Assembly (NCBI GenBank): GCA_011524805.1
Contig: WTJO01000186.1
Location: 1-8,211, forward strand
DNA: 8,211 bases
Direction of reading: 5' to 3'
From: Alphaproteobacteria bacterium
Lineage (GTDB): Bacteria > Pseudomonadota > Alphaproteobacteria > Puniceispirillales > Puniceispirillaceae
Shown: piece by piece, positions 7,373 through 8,211 of the stretch
How the letters are laid out: every line of letters starts with the position of its first letter
Numbering within the stretch: the stretch's first letter is position 1
Notes under the pieces: model-generated
What the model was told of the DNA's origin: nothing
Database searches by the model: none
The model's input: only the letters and a program-made list of their open reading frames with translations
Made by a program: the position numbers and the translations under genes

Positions 7373-7475
7373 ATCACACCCCCAAATTTCACTGTCTCAA
7401 ACATCATCATAACTGTGAAAGTGCGTCAAATATTTCTTGTGCAAAAGTGAAATATTTTTGCAGATATCAGAGATA
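7373..7475 (-). promoter_or_regulatory. Probable promoter/leader region of the MttB-like operon
   Basis: This AT-rich stretch between the rpsI terminator and the methyltransferase start must carry the operon's promoter if the terminator is effective. TTGACG (7429-7424, minus strand) is a good -35-like hexamer, but no matching -10 box stands at 16-18 bp; TATGAT (7411-7406) is only 12 bp away. The spacing therefore suggests either a weak activator-dependent promoter or a chance match. The TTGACG overlaps the left copy of the direct repeat described separately. Confidence 0.4.
7414..7457. repeat. Imperfect tandem direct repeat, possible regulator operator
   Basis: On the plus strand two units begin with TGTG and end with AAATATTT: 7414-7435 (22 bases) and 7438-7457 (20 bases). 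The two AAATATTT blocks, each an 8-base palindrome (7428-7435 and 7450-7457), are exactly 22 bp apart, about two helical turns, which would place two bound proteins on the same face of the DNA. The location 35-80 bp upstream of the methyltransferase start fits an operator or activator site. AT-rich sequence makes chance similarity possible. Confidence 0.4.
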
Positions 7476-7508
7476 ACAAAAAAGGGCTGTGATTTCGCAC
7501 AGCCCTTT
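7476..7508 (-). terminator. Rho-independent terminator of rpsI
   Basis: There is a perfect 11-bp inverted repeat, AAAGGGCTGTG (7481-7491) and CACAGCCCTTT (7498-7508), with a 6-base loop (7492-7497). On the minus strand the stem is followed by a T-run (TTTTTTGTT, the first Ts pairing in the stem). It begins about 30 bp after the rpsI stop and ends the ribosomal-protein transcript. The plus-strand side lacks a T-run, so it acts in one direction. Confidence 0.92.
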
Positions 7509-7539
7509 GCAGAATTTGGATATGTGTTGAAGCAGTGGC

Positions 7540-8049
7540 TTAACGCTTTGAGAACTGGAAGCTACGGCGGGCTTTGGCCTTACCATATTTCTTACGTTCA
7601 ACAACACGTGGGTCACGTGTCATGAAGCCGCCTGCCTTCAGGGCAGGACGAAGACCCGGCTCAAAATAGGTAAGTGCGCGGCTAATGCCATGACGCACGG
7701 CGCCTGCCTGACCAGACAGACCACCACCTACAACCGTGGCAATCACATCAAATTCGCCTTCGCGCTCTGTGACTTGAAATGGCTGTTTTAACAGCATCTG
7801 CAATACAGGGCGGGCAAAATAGACAGACACATCACGGCCGTTAATTGTGACCTGACCTGTGCCGCGCTTGACCCACACACGCGCAATCGCATTTTTACGG
7901 CGGCCAGTAGCATAAGACCGGCCTAGAGCGTCAATCTTAGGCTCGGCTGGTGTTGCAACAGCCTGCTGTTCTGGCGCATCCTGCTTCAGCTCGGCAAGTG
8001 CTGCCATGCCGTCAGCCTGAGCTTCATTTGTTTCTACCTGTTCAGCCAT
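7540..8049 (-). CDS. rpsI: 30S ribosomal protein S9 (uS9)
   Basis: This 169-residue protein is a component of the small ribosomal subunit head, whose C-terminal tail reaches the P-site tRNA. The conserved core runs from about residue 44 (RSYATGRRKNAIARVWVKRG) to the end, with the S9 signature GGGLSGQAGAVRHGISRAL (108-126) and the basic tail ending in SFQFSKR. Residues 1-40 are an Ala/Gln/Glu-rich extension absent from the roughly 130-residue E. coli protein but usual in alphaproteobacteria. The ATG at 8049 follows an AAGAGGT ribosome site by a few bases and lies 2 bp after the rplM stop. The TAA stop is at 7542-7540, followed by a strong terminator. The rplM–rpsI order is conserved across bacteria. 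Confidence 0.98.
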   Translation of the reverse strand: MAEQVETNEAQADGMAALAELKQDAPEQQAVATPAEPKIDALGRSYATGRRKNAIARVWVKRGTGQVTINGRDVSVYFARPVLQMLLKQPFQVTEREGEFDVIATVVGGGLSGQAGAVRHGISRALTYFEPGLRPALKAGGFMTRDPRVVERKKYGKAKARRSFQFSKR

Positions 8050-8051
8050 AA

Positions 8052-8211
8052 CTACCTCTTATTTTTTGTATTCATAGATGCAACATCCAGAATTTCTGGC
8101 TGTTGTGCGGCATGCGGATGTTCAGCGCCTGCATAGATATGCAGATGTGACATGGCCTTGCGGCCAAGCGGTGTGCGCGGGATCATCCGCTCAACTGCCT
8201 TGATGATGACA
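8052..8211 (-). CDS. rplM: 50S ribosomal protein L13 (uL13), C-terminal part only
   Basis: Only the last 52 complete codons and stop are in the window; the 5' part lies beyond the right edge. The visible residues include the L13 C-terminal signature: an AVERMIPRTPLGRKAM segment, then the strand IYAGAEHPHAAQQPE near the end of the family's usual length. About 12 further residues (ending NTKNKR) form a short tail. L13 is an early-assembling 23S-rRNA-binding protein. The TAG stop (8054-8052) lies within the rpsI ribosome-binding region, so the two genes are tightly coupled in one operon. Confidence 0.96.
   Translation of the reverse strand, partial: VIIKAVERMIPRTPLGRKAMSHLHIYAGAEHPHAAQQPEILDVASMNTKNKR
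8053..8060 (-). promoter_or_regulatory. rpsI ribosome binding site overlapping the rplM stop
   Basis: The minus strand reads AAGAGGTA here, a strong Shine-Dalgarno match 4-6 nt from the rpsI ATG. The GGTAG part contains the rplM stop codon, so a ribosome finishing L13 sits on the site where S9 translation begins. Confidence 0.7.

Noticed and set aside
1..8211. Mobile elements, CRISPR arrays, tRNA genes, riboswitches or defence genes
   Set aside because: I found no transposase or integrase wording, no regular repeat-spacer pattern, no cloverleaf-like segment in the gaps, and no defence-type proteins; the gaps are all under 170 bp.

Overview
The window looks like chromosomal DNA of a marine-type alphaproteobacterium. 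The evidence is an S9 protein with the acidic, Ala/Gln-rich N-terminal extension common in that class, an SoeA-type molybdoenzyme closely resembling those I recall from Rhodobacterales, a COG5598 (MttB-like) methyltransferase of the alphaproteobacterial kind, and moderate GC by eye with AT-rich intergenic gaps. A SAR116/Puniceispirillales-like or low-GC roseobacter-like host would fit. This is inference from protein character, since no database search was possible. Every gene I can support lies on the minus strand, so transcription runs from the right end of the window to the left.

Right end (8211 to 7476): the C-terminal end of rplM (L13), then rpsI (S9) only 2 bp later, closed by a strong intrinsic terminator. 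Next, after a roughly 100-bp AT-rich gap carrying a pair of direct repeats, comes a likely three-gene operon (7372 to 4595): a non-pyrrolysine trimethylamine-methyltransferase-family protein followed by two unrelated GNAT acetyltransferases, with gaps of 24 bp and 3 bp. After a 146-bp gap comes a two-gene exporter pair (4448 to 2950): a LysE/RhtB-family amino-acid exporter whose stop overlaps the start of an EamA/DMT-family transporter (ATGA overlap). After a 125-bp gap lies the molybdopterin oxidoreductase catalytic subunit (2824 to the left edge), most like SoeA of the cytoplasmic sulfite dehydrogenase SoeABC. It runs off the window but is probably almost complete.

A plausible joint reading is metabolism of small organic nitrogen and sulfur compounds. 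The MttB-like protein would demethylate a quaternary or tertiary amine onto a corrinoid protein encoded elsewhere. SoeA would oxidise sulfite released from sulfonates or other organosulfur compounds. The exporters and acetyltransferases would handle amino-acid-like or amine metabolites. Only the family assignments are well supported; the link between the blocks is proximity alone. I see no mobile element, CRISPR array, tRNA, or convincing plus-strand gene. The most useful leads are the substrate of the MttB homologue, the repeated element upstream of it, and the LysE–EamA coupled pair.
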